DNA from: Atherix ibis | Taxonomy: Eukaryota; Arthropoda; Insecta; Diptera; Athericidae | Assembly (NCBI GenBank): GCA_958298945.1 | Contig: OY282609.1 | Coordinates: 15,792,326 to 15,856,325, forward strand | Length of the DNA: 64,000 bases | Reading direction: 5' to 3' | Part shown: positions 63,453 through 64,000 of the stretch, one piece after another | Numbering within the stretch: position 1 is the first letter of the stretch | Layout of the letters: each line of letters opens with the position of its first letter | Program-made: the position numbers and the translations under genes | Notes under the pieces: generated by a model | What the model was told of the DNA's origin: nothing | Databases searched by the model: none | Seen by the model: only the letters and a program-made list of their open reading frames with translations

Positions 63453-64000
63453 GGAAAAAATAACGAAAAATTATAAACCCAAAGTACATACACATACAAT
63501 GAAACAGTGGACATTTTATAAAACATTTGGGAGAGAAAAAAAATTTCCAGTGACTGGCATTTCTTTAATTCCAAACTTAAATTCATTATCGTAACTCTTT
63601 AGAAAGGACATTTTTACATGAAAATAATTTTGCCAAAACATACACACACACACACACACACACCCATAGGCTAAATGCCAAATAAAGGGCACTGCAGGTT
63701 CATGAGTGTACGTGTATCGTTCGATATGGCCCATAAAACGATTGCGACGTGATAAAAACCTTCGAACGTGTCCTTTTACCTTCAACTATACTAGGACACA
63801 TATAGCTTTCATGGAATCTTCTTAGTACATGAAAATAGGTCAAATTCGCATTGAAGAGTAATGGCCTTTGGCTTTGGTAAGGCACTATTGTCACTATTTT
63901 TCCTTCTCTCATACACAAATATCACGCCACGTTCCAAACACATTATTTACTATCATATATCGCCCACTTTAACAAAACAAAAACAGCAAAAAAACGGAAA
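63453..64000. other. Upstream of Piezo, no gene recognised
   Basis: Two overlapping minus frames at 63516-63918 carry no recognisable protein. This should be the 5'-most intron or promoter region of Piezo. A CA microsatellite lies at 63644-63664. Confidence 0.45.
63644..63664. repeat. (CA)n microsatellite
   Basis: About ten CA dinucleotides upstream of Piezo. Confidence 0.95.

Overview
The window is insect nuclear DNA: very AT-rich, short exons with GT-AG introns, and crowded with mariner/Tc1-type DNA transposons. It is dominated by one gene, Piezo, the mechanically gated cation channel, on the minus strand from the start codon at 63356 to the stop codon at 8290-8292. I rebuilt 46 coding exons by hand. 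Reading phase agrees at every junction except exon 24 to 25, and the product is about 2,850 residues. The N-terminal exons resemble dipteran Piezo most closely, but the order of insect cannot be fixed from this sequence.

Layout, left to right. 1-6530 holds broken transposons (an R1/jockey-like LINE end, mariner deletion derivatives, a PIF/Harbinger remnant and perfect hairpins), probably inside the first intron of a second minus-strand gene. The first coding exon of that gene is at 6531-6654. 6655-8289 is AT-rich spacer plus the Piezo 3' UTR. 8290-13259 carries the compact C-terminal half of Piezo (linker, last membrane unit, anchor, outer helix, extracellular cap, inner pore helix, C-terminal domain). 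13260-33479 holds short exons for the intracellular linkers, separated by introns swollen with Tc1-like elements and satellites. 33480-42044 is the dense middle of the gene (disordered linker, beam, blade membrane units). 42045-63452 carries the N-terminal blade exons, separated by large introns with a rearranged mariner, a 303-bp tandem array, a Tigger element and a duplicated block, ending in the 5' UTR.

The genic story is simple: one long mechanosensor gene whose introns act as a transposon sink. The more unusual material is in the introns. A mariner lineage lost its DNA-binding half, then formed snap-back copies whose two ends are both the original 5' end, and the rearranged form moved on its own. 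A Tc1-like family has turned into satellite arrays at least three separate times. A 1.5-2 kb unknown repeat with a conserved hairpin sits in direct orientation in introns 1 and 7. In Piezo itself, the pore-helix substitutions, an Asn/Gln tract and an unresolved splice junction in the cytoplasmic linker deserve checking.
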